Shown here: positions 48,462 through 57,873 of the stretch, piece after piece | Position numbering within the stretch: the stretch's first letter is position 1 | Layout: each line of letters begins with the position of its first letter | Assembly: GCA_038320345.1 (NCBI GenBank) | Contig: JBBQED010000014.1 | Coordinates: 12,747-76,746, forward strand | DNA from: JBBQED01 sp038320345 | Lineage (GTDB): Bacteria > Bacteroidota > Bacteroidia > AKYH767-A > OLB10 | Direction of reading: 5' to 3' | Length of the DNA stretch: 64,000 bases | Notes under the pieces: model-generated | What the model was told of the DNA's origin: nothing | Database searches by the model: none | The model's input: the letters and a program-made list of their open reading frames with translations, nothing else | Translations under genes and position numbers: made by a program

Positions 48462-49634
48462 CTAAACGATTTTCTGCAATGCATTCCAAAGACGGTCTGG
48501 GACTTCGTTTGTACACGCTTGCTGATAATCTTTGTAGGAACAAGGCAACAAATGATGACTCATATACCGGTTCCGTGTTGCATCCAACGGTAACTTCATC
48601 CACCATCGGTCGCTCTTTACACTTTTGATGAACGTGAGTTCCGTTTCCAGATTCTCTACAGCAACCCGATAAGTAATATAGTTATTCGGATTATTTAAGG
48701 GCACATCTAGCTTTCTTCCACTAACTCCTTCAATGAAGTACCAGATCGTTTGTGCTAGCAGATGTGCCGTTTGATCGTTTCGGTCGAAGGAAGGATTGAA
48801 TTCATAAAACCCAATGCTGCTCAGTTTATCACTCATTCCTGCATAATAGGCGATCTGACAAATCTCCTCTCCATAAAACCCATTCGGCGATGCCATAGCA
48901 TTTCCGGGGGCATCGCTTTGACGAACACAGGATATATCAAAAGTCACCATGTCCGCATTTCTCACCAAGGGTTCCGTTTCTTCAATATTTTCCCTCACCT
49001 GACCTAGTCGGAAGATATCGAAGAATAATTTTTTCATCAGCTCCACGCTTTCATTCCCTACAAAATATGTTTGGTATCCGATGTTGCTGAAATTGAAAAG
49101 ATAATTAGGCTGTTCTAAAATGATCTTCCCTAAAAAAGTATCTGAATTAATGGGATCCTCCGGTTTACCTAAATCGAAATGCGCATCGATGCTCACAATA
49201 TTGATGATCTGCTCCAGCTTCTTATAGCCTGCATATTGTCCATAGGTGAGATCCTGACTTCCTCCTAAAATGATCGGAATAATTTTTAAGGGAACGAGTT
49301 CACTCACCACTGTGGCTATCGCTGCATAACTATCTTCTAAAGAATACCCTCTTCGGATATTTCCTAGATCGATCATGCGCAGGGAATTCAAATGCGTTTT
49401 TAATCGGTAGAATTTATTTCTGATCGCATCTGCTCCTCCTGCACATCCGGGATTATCCGTACTTCCTCTATCCTCGCCTACTCCGATGATCGCTATTCGC
49501 ACTTCATCAAAATCAGGAAAATGTCCTTCAGCCGTATAGGCCTTCACCCATTTGCCAAGGCAATCATTGGGCAACTCTTTGGTTGCTGACCCTAAAATTT
49601 CAGGATCAAGAGGTTCAAAATAGGGTTCCAGCAT
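48462..49634 (-). CDS. Arginase/formimidoylglutamase-fold protein with altered metal ligands
   Basis: A 390-residue protein with the ureohydrolase fold, which in arginase, agmatinase and formimidoylglutamase holds two Mn ions. The motifs are recognisable but changed: GGSQD (124-128) where the family has GGDHS, so the first His ligand is Gln127; DAHFD (150-154) intact; TFDISCVRQSDAPG where the family has SxDxDxxDPxxAPG, so Ser235 replaces an Asp. Four of six ligands remain. The ordinary hydrolysis may be lost or changed. The gene lies between topA (23-base gap) and the porP-gldKLMN operon, a neighbourhood I recall as widespread in Bacteroidetes, so a link to the envelope or to type IX secretion is possible but unproved. 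Confidence 0.82.
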   Translation of the reverse strand: MLEPYFEPLDPEILGSATKELPNDCLGKWVKAYTAEGHFPDFDEVRIAIIGVGEDRGSTDNPGCAGGADAIRNKFYRLKTHLNSLRMIDLGNIRRGYSLEDSYAAIATVVSELVPLKIIPIILGGSQDLTYGQYAGYKKLEQIINIVSIDAHFDLGKPEDPINSDTFLGKIILEQPNYLFNFSNIGYQTYFVGNESVELMKKLFFDIFRLGQVRENIEETEPLVRNADMVTFDISCVRQSDAPGNAMASPNGFYGEEICQIAYYAGMSDKLSSIGFYEFNPSFDRNDQTAHLLAQTIWYFIEGVSGRKLDVPLNNPNNYITYRVAVENLETELTFIKSVKSDRWWMKLPLDATRNRYMSHHLLPCSYKDYQQACTNEVPDRLWNALQKIV

Positions 49635-49657
49635 TAATCTGCAGGGCGTCGTTTAAA

Positions 49658-52213
49658 TTATTTTTTTTTCTTGCGAACCGTAGTTGCTCTGCTTGCCGCT
49701 GCCTTCACTGGTGTGGATGTTGGTAATTTCTTCACAGCTGTTTTGGTGGCTGTTTTCGTGGCAGTAGTTTTGGTAGCAGTAGTTTTCTTGGCAGCAGTTT
49801 TCTTAGCGGATGTTTTTTTAGCAGCAGCTTTCTTGGCAGGAGTTTTCTTAGCAGCTTCTTCTTTGGCTCCAAATTTTTTCTTGCCTTTTCCGAATCTTCC
49901 TTTTCCAGCACTTGGTGTTACCGTTGCTCCAATCTGTAAACAATCTTCTAAAGTCATGTTTGCAGGAACTACATCTTTCGGCAATTTAAAATTATCATCT
50001 CCAATAGAAAGATAAGGTCCCCAGCGTCCATTTAGTAATTGCACATCCGGACGATCATCAAAAGTTTTAATCAAACGCTCGCGTTCTACTTTACGTTTTG
50101 CTTCAATTAATTCGATCGAACGATCTAACTCAATGGTATATGGATCATCTTCTTTTCCTAAGGATACAAAGATTCCGTTATGTCGTGCATATGGTCCGAA
50201 TCGTCCAATGCTGATCGTAATATCTTCTCCTTCGTAGGAACCGATATTCCTAGGCATCTTGAATAAATCCAATGCTTCTTCTAACGAAATCGTTTCTAAT
50301 CGCTGACCGGTTCTCAGTTTTGCATACTGTGGTTTTTCTTCTTCGCTCTCACTGGCAATCTGCACCAAGGGTCCGAATCTTCCAATCCTTGCTGATACTA
50401 CTCTACCAGAAACAGGATGGTTACCTAGGATGCGTTCTCCTGTTGCACGCTCACTATTTTGTTCGGTATCGAGAACGAGTTTATGGAATGGACCGTAAAA
50501 TTTCTTGATCATTTTTGCCCACTGCATATTGCCGTCGGCAATCTCATCAAACTCTTTTTCTACGTTCGCAGTAAAACTAAAATCTAAGATCGTAGGGAAA
50601 TTCAACACTAAGAAATCAGTGACTACTGTTCCAATATCTGTTGGAAACATTTTCGATTTTTCCGTTCCGTAATTTTCTTTTTTCACTTCCGAAGAAATCG
50701 CCTTATTCCGCAAAATAATCGTAGTAAAATCACGCTCTTTTCCGGGACGATCTTCTTTCAATACATACCCTCGTTTCTGAATGGTAGAAATCGTAGGTGC
50801 ATAAGTAGAAGGACGACCAATACCCAGCTCTTCGAGCTTTTTTACCAGACTTGCTTCCGTATAACGGGCAGGCGGTGACGAAAACTTTTGGGTTGCAGTG
50901 ATATTATCGAGATCTAGTTTTTGTCCGATTTCTAGCGGTGGTAATAATCCGCTATCATTCTTCTCACTGTCTTCCATTTCATCATCCGTAGATTCAAGAT
51001 ATACTCTTAAAAATCCATCAAAACGAATGACTTCACCTGTAGCCGTAAATAAATCTTTGCTTTTATTATTTCCAATACTCACAACGGTTCTTTCCAGTTG
51101 TGCATCTGACATCTGGGAAGCGAGTGTTCTTTTATAAATGAGTTCGTATAAACGGCGATCGTTATTATCACCATCAATAGTAGGTTGATCAAAATAGGTT
51201 GGACGGATGGCTTCATGAGCCTCTTGTGCGTTCGCCGATTTCGTTTTGTATTGACGCGGATTGGAGTAATTTTTACCGTATTGTTTTCCGATGGCATCAA
51301 TTGCAGCATCGATGGCAAGTTGAGAGAGATTCACAGAATCTGTTCTCATGTAAGTGATCTTACCACTCTCGTATAATCGTTGTGCAACAACCATCGTTTG
51401 CGCTACTGAGAATCCCAATTTACGACTGGCTTCCTGTTGTAATGTAGAGGTTGTAAATGGAGCAGCAGGAGATTTTTTTCCAGGCTTTGTTTCTAAATTC
51501 AGAATGTTGAATTCAGCAGCAATCAATTTATTTAAGAAAGCTTCTGCTTCCTCCTGCTTTGCAAAACGTTGTGGCAATTCTGCCTTCATCAACGTACTGT
51601 TTCCACGCTTATCTTTAACTTGAAATTGCGCAATTACACGGAATGCAGATTGAGAATTAAATGCTTCGATTTCACGTTCACGATCTACTATTAAGCGTAC
51701 GGCAACCGACTGAACACGACCAGCCGACAGCGATGGTTTGACCTTCTTCCAAAGCACCGGAGAAAGTTCAAAACCTACCAGTCGATCCAGAATCCTGCGC
51801 GCCTGTTGAGCATCTACTAAATGCATATCAATAAAACGTGGGGTCTTGATGGCGTCAAGAATAGCTTTCTTGGTAATCTCATGAAAAACAATTCTGCGCG
51901 TATCATCCTTCTTAAGACCTAAGGTCTCAAATAAATGCCAAGAAATAGCCTCTCCTTCGCGGTCCTCGTCCGTTGCTAACCAAACAACTTTAGCCTTTTT
52001 ACTTAACTTTCTGAGTTCGTCAACTACCTTCGCTTTTTCGGCACTGACCTCATACCTTGGTTCGAAATTATTACTGATATCGATCCCTTTATCATTCTTC
52101 ACTAAGTCGCGCACATGGCCATAACTCGATTTCACTAGAAAATCCTTTCCCAGAAACCCTTCGATTGTTTTAGCCTTTGCAGGGGACTCAACTATTACCA
52201 GATTATCAGCCAT
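49658..52213 (-). CDS. topA: DNA topoisomerase I with Lys/Ala-rich tail
   Basis: An 851-residue type IA topoisomerase that relaxes negative supercoils. The Toprim domain shows VIVESPAKAKTIEGFLG and ATDEDREGEAISWHL (TDEDREGE at 81-88); the catalytic Tyr288 lies in KITYMRTDSVNLS. The C-terminal repeats (GRFGPYARHNGIFVSLG, NGRWGPYLSIGDDNF) are the zinc-free type. The last 60 or so residues alternate Lys, Ala and Thr (AKKTPAKKAAAKKTSAKK), like eukaryotic H1 or mycobacterial tails, and probably bind DNA without sequence choice. Confidence 0.96.
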   Translation of the reverse strand: MADNLVIVESPAKAKTIEGFLGKDFLVKSSYGHVRDLVKNDKGIDISNNFEPRYEVSAEKAKVVDELRKLSKKAKVVWLATDEDREGEAISWHLFETLGLKKDDTRRIVFHEITKKAILDAIKTPRFIDMHLVDAQQARRILDRLVGFELSPVLWKKVKPSLSAGRVQSVAVRLIVDREREIEAFNSQSAFRVIAQFQVKDKRGNSTLMKAELPQRFAKQEEAEAFLNKLIAAEFNILNLETKPGKKSPAAPFTTSTLQQEASRKLGFSVAQTMVVAQRLYESGKITYMRTDSVNLSQLAIDAAIDAIGKQYGKNYSNPRQYKTKSANAQEAHEAIRPTYFDQPTIDGDNNDRRLYELIYKRTLASQMSDAQLERTVVSIGNNKSKDLFTATGEVIRFDGFLRVYLESTDDEMEDSEKNDSGLLPPLEIGQKLDLDNITATQKFSSPPARYTEASLVKKLEELGIGRPSTYAPTISTIQKRGYVLKEDRPGKERDFTTIILRNKAISSEVKKENYGTEKSKMFPTDIGTVVTDFLVLNFPTILDFSFTANVEKEFDEIADGNMQWAKMIKKFYGPFHKLVLDTEQNSERATGERILGNHPVSGRVVSARIGRFGPLVQIASESEEEKPQYAKLRTGQRLETISLEEALDLFKMPRNIGSYEGEDITISIGRFGPYARHNGIFVSLGKEDDPYTIELDRSIELIEAKRKVERERLIKTFDDRPDVQLLNGRWGPYLSIGDDNFKLPKDVVPANMTLEDCLQIGATVTPSAGKGRFGKGKKKFGAKEEAAKKTPAKKAAAKKTSAKKTAAKKTTATKTTATKTATKTAVKKLPTSTPVKAAASRATTVRKKKK

Positions 52214-52472
52214 TCAAATGTGTACTATTATATGTGTATATGGAATTACGAAGGCGCAAATTAAAAGAAATTTAAGTTGAGAGTTCAGGCACTGTTTATT
52301 AACAATGTAGTTAACTTACCTGTTAATCAGCATCTTAATCAAGAAAAATAAAAAATACCGGACCTCCAAAATGACCCACTTTCCCAAATTTTGAATCATT
52401 TGCTCCGGTTTTCAGGAAATCGCTGACCGATTTTTAAAGCCTTTAAAATTGAGATTTTTTATACCTTAACCT

Positions 52473-52513
52473 ACTGACAGGTTGTCAGTCAATCCCCTTT
52501 TTTCGTACCTTCG
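52473..52513 (+). promoter_or_regulatory. Promoter and overlapping palindromic operator of the miaB operon
   Basis: TTGT (52482-52485), 20 bases, then TACCTTCG (52506-52513) fit the Bacteroidetes promoter, 17 bases before the miaB ATG. Over the -33 box lies a perfect inverted repeat, ACTGACA-GGT-TGTCAGT (52473-52489), well placed for a repressor. The remainder of the 52214-52530 gap, towards topA, shows nothing else I can support. Confidence 0.6.
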
Positions 52514-52530
52514 CCATCTAATTTTAAGGC

Positions 52531-54006
52531 ATGTTGCACGAGGGAGTTAAAATAATTGATGAAAGTCGCCAGGGCGAAGCTACATTACTGAAAAGTGAGG
52601 TCAACCCTTCAGCACGGAAACTTTTTTTAGAGAGCTATGGTTGTGCGATGAATTTCAGCGATAGCGAAATCATTGCTTCTATATTAACCGATCAAGGATT
52701 TGAAACTACCGCCGACTTCAATGAAGCGGATGTCATCTTTATTAATACTTGTGCAATTCGTGATAATGCTGAGCAAAGAGTAAGAACCCGTTTACATGAT
52801 TTCAAAAAAGCGAAGCGGAAAAATCCAGGTTTGATCGTCGGTATTTTAGGGTGTATGGCAGAACGTTTGAAAACGAAATTGCTAGAAGAAGAAAAATTAG
52901 TTGATTTAGTTGCTGGTCCTGATTCATACCGTGATCTCCCCAATTTATTAGAGCAAGTTGAAAGTGGTCAGAAAGCAATTAATGTTTTATTATCGAGAGA
53001 AGAAACCTATGCAGATATTAGTCCGGTGCGACTCGGCAACAATGGCGTAACTGCTTTTGTGTCGATCATGCGAGGATGTGATAATATGTGTTCATTTTGT
53101 GTAGTTCCCTTTACGCGAGGACGCGAACGTAGTCGTGATCCGGAAAGTATTATACAGGAAGCACAGCAACTTTTTGAAGAAGGTTATCGTGAAGTAACCT
53201 TACTCGGACAGAATGTAGATTCTTATTTATGGTGGGGCGGTGGACAGAAAAAAGAGCTACCAGAAGAAACCGTTCATGCTGCACTGAATCATTTATTACC
53301 AGACGAAGAACAAGCGAAGTTTACCACATTCGCGGATTTGTTAGAGCGTGTGGCGCAAGTGAATAAAGAACTTCGTATCCGGTTCTCTACTAGTAATCCT
53401 CGTGACATGACAGATGCTGTACTTTACTCGATGGCGAAGTATGAAAACATTTGTAAGTACGTTCATCTTCCCGTTCAATCGGGAAATACAGGCATGCTAG
53501 AAAGAATGAATCGTGGGTATAGCCGTGAGCAGTACATCAATCGTATTGAAGCGATCCGTAGAATTTTACCGGAGAGTTCCATTTCAACCGATATCATCAC
53601 AGGATTCTGCGGTGAAACAGAAGAAGAACATCAGGACACTTTGAGTTTAATGGAATGGGTGGGATATGATTTTGCATATATGTTTAAATATTCGGAGCGA
53701 CCGGGAACTGCTGCTGCGAAAAAATTCAGCGATGATATTTCGGAAGAAATAAAATCAAAACGGTTAACCGAAATTGTTGACTTACAGCAAAAACTTTCTG
53801 CACAACGCACCAAAGAAGGATTAGGAAAAGTACATCGTGTATTGGTTGAAGGATTCTCTAAGAAATCAAAAGAGATGCTTAGTGGAAAGACTTCTCAAAA
53901 TCTAGTAGCCGTATTTCCTAAAGAAAATTATCAACCCGGCGACTATGTCAACATTATTGCTGATTCATGTACGGGTGCAACACTGATTGGGAAAGTAATA
54001 AAATAA
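52531..54006 (+). CDS. miaB: tRNA-2-methylthio-N6-dimethylallyladenosine synthase
   Basis: A 491-residue radical-SAM methylthiotransferase that adds a methylthio group to i6A37 of tRNAs. The auxiliary cluster Cys residues are Cys38 (ESYGCAMN), Cys74 (INTCAIRD) and Cys108 (LGCMAE). The radical-SAM cluster is CDNMCSFC (183-190), followed by VPFTRGRERSRDP. A TRAM domain ends it (VLVEGFSKKSKEMLSG). A short insertion around residues 230-265, rich in Glu and Gln, is longer than in E. coli MiaB. First gene of a five-gene run to secG. Confidence 0.95.
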   Translation: MLHEGVKIIDESRQGEATLLKSEVNPSARKLFLESYGCAMNFSDSEIIASILTDQGFETTADFNEADVIFINTCAIRDNAEQRVRTRLHDFKKAKRKNPGLIVGILGCMAERLKTKLLEEEKLVDLVAGPDSYRDLPNLLEQVESGQKAINVLLSREETYADISPVRLGNNGVTAFVSIMRGCDNMCSFCVVPFTRGRERSRDPESIIQEAQQLFEEGYREVTLLGQNVDSYLWWGGGQKKELPEETVHAALNHLLPDEEQAKFTTFADLLERVAQVNKELRIRFSTSNPRDMTDAVLYSMAKYENICKYVHLPVQSGNTGMLERMNRGYSREQYINRIEAIRRILPESSISTDIITGFCGETEEEHQDTLSLMEWVGYDFAYMFKYSERPGTAAAKKFSDDISEEIKSKRLTEIVDLQQKLSAQRTKEGLGKVHRVLVEGFSKKSKEMLSGKTSQNLVAVFPKENYQPGDYVNIIADSCTGATLIGKVIK

Positions 54007-54061
54007 ATATTGAAGAGTAAATTGAAGTATTCAACTTTTTTAAATTAAAAATTTCAGGACA

Positions 54062-55306
54062 GTGAATATTAAAGACCTTAAACAAAGATTCGGTATCATC
54101 GGCACATCGTCGGTGCTGGATCATAGTATAGATATAGCCCGTCAAGTTGCACCTACTGATTTATCAGTTTTGATAACTGGTGAAAGTGGAACTGGTAAAG
54201 AAATATTTCCGCAGATCATTCATTTTCTCAGTGCGCGAAAACACGGACCCTACATTGCCGTAAACTGCGGTGCAATTCCTGATGGAACGATTGACAGTGA
54301 ATTATTCGGTCATGAAAAAGGATCATTCACTGGCGCCCATGAAGCACGTAAAGGATATTTTGAAGTAGTTGACGGCGGTACTATTTTCCTCGACGAAGTA
54401 GCGGAATTACCATTACTCACGCAAGTACGATTACTGCGTGTTTTGGAAACAGGAGAATTTCTGAGAGTAGGTTCTAGCAAAACTCAGAAAACGAATGTGC
54501 GTGTATGTGCGGCTACGAATGTGAATGTTGCGGATGCCATCGCCAAAGGAAAATTTAGGGAAGATTTATTCTACCGATTAAATACAGTGCCGATTCATGT
54601 TCCCCCACTAAGAGATCGTCAGCATGATATTTTTTTACTGTTTCGAAAATTCGCTTCTGACTTTGCCGATAAATACAGAATGCCACCTATGCATCTGCAG
54701 CCGGAAGCACAACGTTTGTTGGTCGATTACCGCTGGCCAGGAAATGTTCGTCAGCTAAAAAATGTTACCGAGCAACTTTCTATTCTCGAGCAGAATAAAG
54801 AAATCACTGCAGAAACCCTACTTAAATATTTACCTCAGGATAATTCCTCTTCATTGCCTGTTGTACTCCGAGATGAAGCAAAATCAAGTGGAGAATTTTC
54901 AGAAAGAGAGCTCTTGTACAAAGTTCTTTTCGATATGAAAAAAGACCTCACTGAACTTAAAAAAGTAGTGGCCAATATCATGTCGAATGGAAATGTAAGT
55001 ATTGGCAATAACGATGTTAACGAACATTACAATACTAACGTCTTCGCAGAGCCTAAGTCAAATGGAAACAGTTCACAAAATCCTATTATCCAAACGCAGC
55101 CTGGAGTAACTATTCAGTCGGCACCATTGAGGATTCAGGCGCATGAAGAGATAGAAGATGAAACATTATCGCTCTCAGGAAAAGAAAAAGAAATGATCCG
55201 TAAAGCGATCGAAAAACATAAAGGAAAACGTAAACTGGCGGCTAAAGAACTTGGCATCTCAGAACGTACCCTCTACCGCAAAATCAATGAATACGATATC
55301 AAATAA
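54062..55306 (+). CDS. Sigma-54-dependent activator without a sensory domain
   Basis: A 414-residue AAA+ activator of RpoN. The ATPase begins almost at the N-terminus: Walker A GESGTGKE (40-47), sigma-54-contacting loop as GSFTGA (87-92, the usual form being GAFTGA), Walker B GTIFLDE (106-112), arginine-finger region FREDLFYRLN. A linker rich in Asn and Gln follows, then a Fis-type HTH (KLAAKELGISERTLYRKI). There is no receiver or GAF domain, so activity must be set by amount or by a partner, as in PspF. Start codon is GTG. Its stop overlaps the lptE start (TAATG), pointing to coordinated expression with envelope genes. Confidence 0.9.
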   Translation: MNIKDLKQRFGIIGTSSVLDHSIDIARQVAPTDLSVLITGESGTGKEIFPQIIHFLSARKHGPYIAVNCGAIPDGTIDSELFGHEKGSFTGAHEARKGYFEVVDGGTIFLDEVAELPLLTQVRLLRVLETGEFLRVGSSKTQKTNVRVCAATNVNVADAIAKGKFREDLFYRLNTVPIHVPPLRDRQHDIFLLFRKFASDFADKYRMPPMHLQPEAQRLLVDYRWPGNVRQLKNVTEQLSILEQNKEITAETLLKYLPQDNSSSLPVVLRDEAKSSGEFSERELLYKVLFDMKKDLTELKKVVANIMSNGNVSIGNNDVNEHYNTNVFAEPKSNGNSSQNPIIQTQPGVTIQSAPLRIQAHEEIEDETLSLSGKEKEMIRKAIEKHKGKRKLAAKELGISERTLYRKINEYDIK

Positions 55307-55809
55307 TGCGTAATCAGCTCCTATTATTTTTTGCTGCATGTACACTGGCGCTCGCCGGATGTGGAGTCTATTCATTTACTGGCGCCTCCATATCTCCCGA
55401 TATCAAAACAGTAAGCATCAAAAATTTTCCGAATCGTGCAGCACTCATTCAGCCATCCTTGAGCATTACGTTCACTGAGAAGCTGCGCGATAAATTTGTT
55501 TCACAAACCAATCTACGGCTAGTAGAATCTGATGCTGATCTTTCTTTTGAAGGGTATATCAGTGATTATAGAACTACGCCTCAAGCGATTCAAGGAAATC
55601 AGACCGCCGCACTGAACCGACTCACCATCACGGTGAACGTGAAGTTCACCAATGCTAAAGATCCTAAACAGAATTTTGAAGTACCTTTCTCACGATTTGC
55701 AGATTATGACAGTCAGAAGAACTTGACTGATGTTGAAATAGCCCTCATCGATGAAATCGACCGACAATTGGTAGATGATATCTTTAACAAATCAGTAACC
55801 AACTGGTGA
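55306..55809 (+). CDS. lptE: LptE-like LPS-assembly lipoprotein
   Basis: A 167-residue lipoprotein (signal ending LALAGC, Cys19) with the LptE pattern of Bacteroidetes: GVYSFTGASISPDIKTVSIK, FTEKLRDKFVSQTNLRLV, LSFEGYISDYRTTP. LptE plugs the LptD barrel and helps insert LPS in the outer membrane. It overlaps the activator gene upstream and the TPR gene downstream by stop/start sharing, so the three are translationally linked. Confidence 0.85.
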   Translation: MRNQLLLFFAACTLALAGCGVYSFTGASISPDIKTVSIKNFPNRAALIQPSLSITFTEKLRDKFVSQTNLRLVESDADLSFEGYISDYRTTPQAIQGNQTAALNRLTITVNVKFTNAKDPKQNFEVPFSRFADYDSQKNLTDVEIALIDEIDRQLVDDIFNKSVTNW

Positions 55810-57866
55810 TGACACGCGAACAATTCCTCGATTTAGTGAGGCAGCCTGCGCTTGCTTCTACAATGCCTGCTGGTGCACTCTCCGGATTGGTTGAACAATT
55901 TCCATATTGTCAGCCTTTACGTCTATTGCATCTCCGTCAATTGCTCGATACAGACAGTGTGCAATATCCACAGCAATTAAAAGTTACTGCAGCTTATGCT
56001 CCTGATCGCACTCGACTTTTTCAACTGCTGCATGAGAAACATAGAAAAAATTCTGCTGCGAACATTCTTTCCGAATTATTGGTAGAAGAAAAAGCAGAAA
56101 CTGAAATTCCATTTAGCACGCCATGGACGGAGATAAAATCAGAAACGTCTACCGAGGATGAAGTACCAGAAACGATTACTCCATCGTTGGAAGAAGCCAT
56201 AGAAATAAAAGTGGCAGCGCCTGAAGTTGATCAAGCTATTGAAGTGGTTCTGGATGAAAATCCTCAAGAATTAACGCCTCAGCAAATTATCGAACTTCGT
56301 TTAAAAGAATTAAATATTCTTCCTGCTGTTGAAGCACAGATGCAGGATTTAACGATTCGTATTCAGGAAGAGTTTGCCGAAAATAAAACTAGTGATAACG
56401 AGCCCGGAAAAATTCTAGCATCATTTGAAGCAGAAAAAACGATTTCTGAACCTGAATATTTATCTCGAGATATTGAATCAGAAAATAGCAGGCTTACTGT
56501 AGAGAAAAATAAGCAAGAGGAATATCCATCGATGACTTCGAGAGATATTGAATCAGAAAATACGAAACTCACTGAAGAAAAATCAAATCCTGCGCACCAT
56601 AATTTAAATCCGGTACAACCTGAAGTTACAGAGGAAGAAGATCCCCTTGCTTCACTTATCAATGAACATGTTGATAAAGTAAAAGCCAGTAAGACGGATT
56701 ATTTTGCAGAGATTGATGCAGCCGTTTCGGAAGCAGCTCCTATAATTCATGAAAGTGTTCCTGAAGAAAATCTGATTGTTGAAGAGTTACCTGCAGTAAC
56801 GCAGGATCGAGAGAAAATGTTAGTGGAAGAAAATGCGGAACCGGAGTTAACGGGAAAACATTCGTTTGCTGAATGGCTACATCTTCGCACTCCTTCAACG
56901 GACGAAAAAAAAAACGAATCCCCCCGCAGTGAAATAAGTGAGGAAGAAAAAACTATTAGCGTTCCTGTTCCCAAAATCATTACTCCCCTAGCTGCTGAAA
57001 TTATTGCACCAGTTGTTGCGGAAGTTCCTCCGCTCGTTGAAGTCAAGAAAGAACCGGAAATTTTAATTCCAGTGGTGGAAATAACAGTGAAAGGTGAACA
57101 CATCGTCACCACACCACCACTTGTTGAATTACCTCCCGTTGTTGAACTAACTCCCGTTCCTGAAATAATTGCTGGAGCACCTGAAATTTTTATCCCAGCA
57201 GCAGAATATCAAATTGCAGAACCTGAAATAATTCCTGCCCCAGCACCCATTGCAGCAGTTGAAACTCCTGTTGTGAATATTGCTCCTGCTTTTTCAGATC
57301 ATTCTAATGACCATGCGGGTCATCCAAAAATGACCTATGTGAAGCAGGGCACAAAAACGGGTGCTGTTCCGCATCATTTTGAAATCGTAACTCCCGCTAA
57401 GGAAGTTCCAACTCCAAAAGCGGAAATTATCCTACCAACGCCACCTTTGAGCGCCCCTACTCCGGAACCCGTTGCGGTTGCGCCAAAACCTATTGAAGAG
57501 AAACGTGAACCGATCGTTCCTCCTTCCATACCCAGAGTTGAACCCAAAGCAAACACTTCTGCCGAAGAGCTTCCTCAAGAAACGGGCAAAAAACCCAATC
57601 CTAAGCAACTTATCGACCGATTTATTGAGGAAGCACCACGGATCACACCTTCAAAAAGCACCTTTTACTCTCCGGCCAACATGGCAAAGAAGAGTATTCA
57701 GGAACCGGAAGATATTGTATCCGAAACACTTGCAAAAATATACGGGGATCAAGGGAATTTCCAACGGGCAATCTTTCTCTATGAAAAATTAGCCTTGAAA
57801 TTCCCAGAAAAAAGCAGTTACTTTGCAGCCCTTATAACAGAACTCATTAAGAAACTCAATTCCTAA
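55809..57866 (+). CDS. Glu/Pro-rich protein with C-terminal TPR-like segment
   Basis: A 685-residue protein I recognise only as a Bacteroidetes type found between lptE and secG. The N-terminal 80 residues are helical and conserved-looking (MTREQFLDLVRQPAL, LVEQFPYCQPLRLLHLRQL). A long acidic, proline-rich middle (about 90-600) is probably unstructured and includes a short duplicated unit (SRDIESEN). The last 50 residues form a TPR-like hairpin (ETLAKIYGDQGNFQRAIFLYEKL). No signal peptide, so cytoplasmic. ATG at 55809 overlaps the lptE stop as TGATG; a GTG one codon earlier is also in frame. Function unknown. Confidence 0.8.
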   Translation: MTREQFLDLVRQPALASTMPAGALSGLVEQFPYCQPLRLLHLRQLLDTDSVQYPQQLKVTAAYAPDRTRLFQLLHEKHRKNSAANILSELLVEEKAETEIPFSTPWTEIKSETSTEDEVPETITPSLEEAIEIKVAAPEVDQAIEVVLDENPQELTPQQIIELRLKELNILPAVEAQMQDLTIRIQEEFAENKTSDNEPGKILASFEAEKTISEPEYLSRDIESENSRLTVEKNKQEEYPSMTSRDIESENTKLTEEKSNPAHHNLNPVQPEVTEEEDPLASLINEHVDKVKASKTDYFAEIDAAVSEAAPIIHESVPEENLIVEELPAVTQDREKMLVEENAEPELTGKHSFAEWLHLRTPSTDEKKNESPRSEISEEEKTISVPVPKIITPLAAEIIAPVVAEVPPLVEVKKEPEILIPVVEITVKGEHIVTTPPLVELPPVVELTPVPEIIAGAPEIFIPAAEYQIAEPEIIPAPAPIAAVETPVVNIAPAFSDHSNDHAGHPKMTYVKQGTKTGAVPHHFEIVTPAKEVPTPKAEIILPTPPLSAPTPEPVAVAPKPIEEKREPIVPPSIPRVEPKANTSAEELPQETGKKPNPKQLIDRFIEEAPRITPSKSTFYSPANMAKKSIQEPEDIVSETLAKIYGDQGNFQRAIFLYEKLALKFPEKSSYFAALITELIKKLNS

Positions 57867-57873
57867 TTTAGAT

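Noticed and set aside
48388..48628. Open frames on both strands at the end of the arginase-fold gene
   Set aside because: They are shadows of the real gene or low-quality frames with no recognisable protein.
56363..57112. Ser/Thr-rich minus-strand frames inside the Glu/Pro-rich gene
   Set aside because: Low-complexity antisense of GAA/CCT-rich coding sequence.
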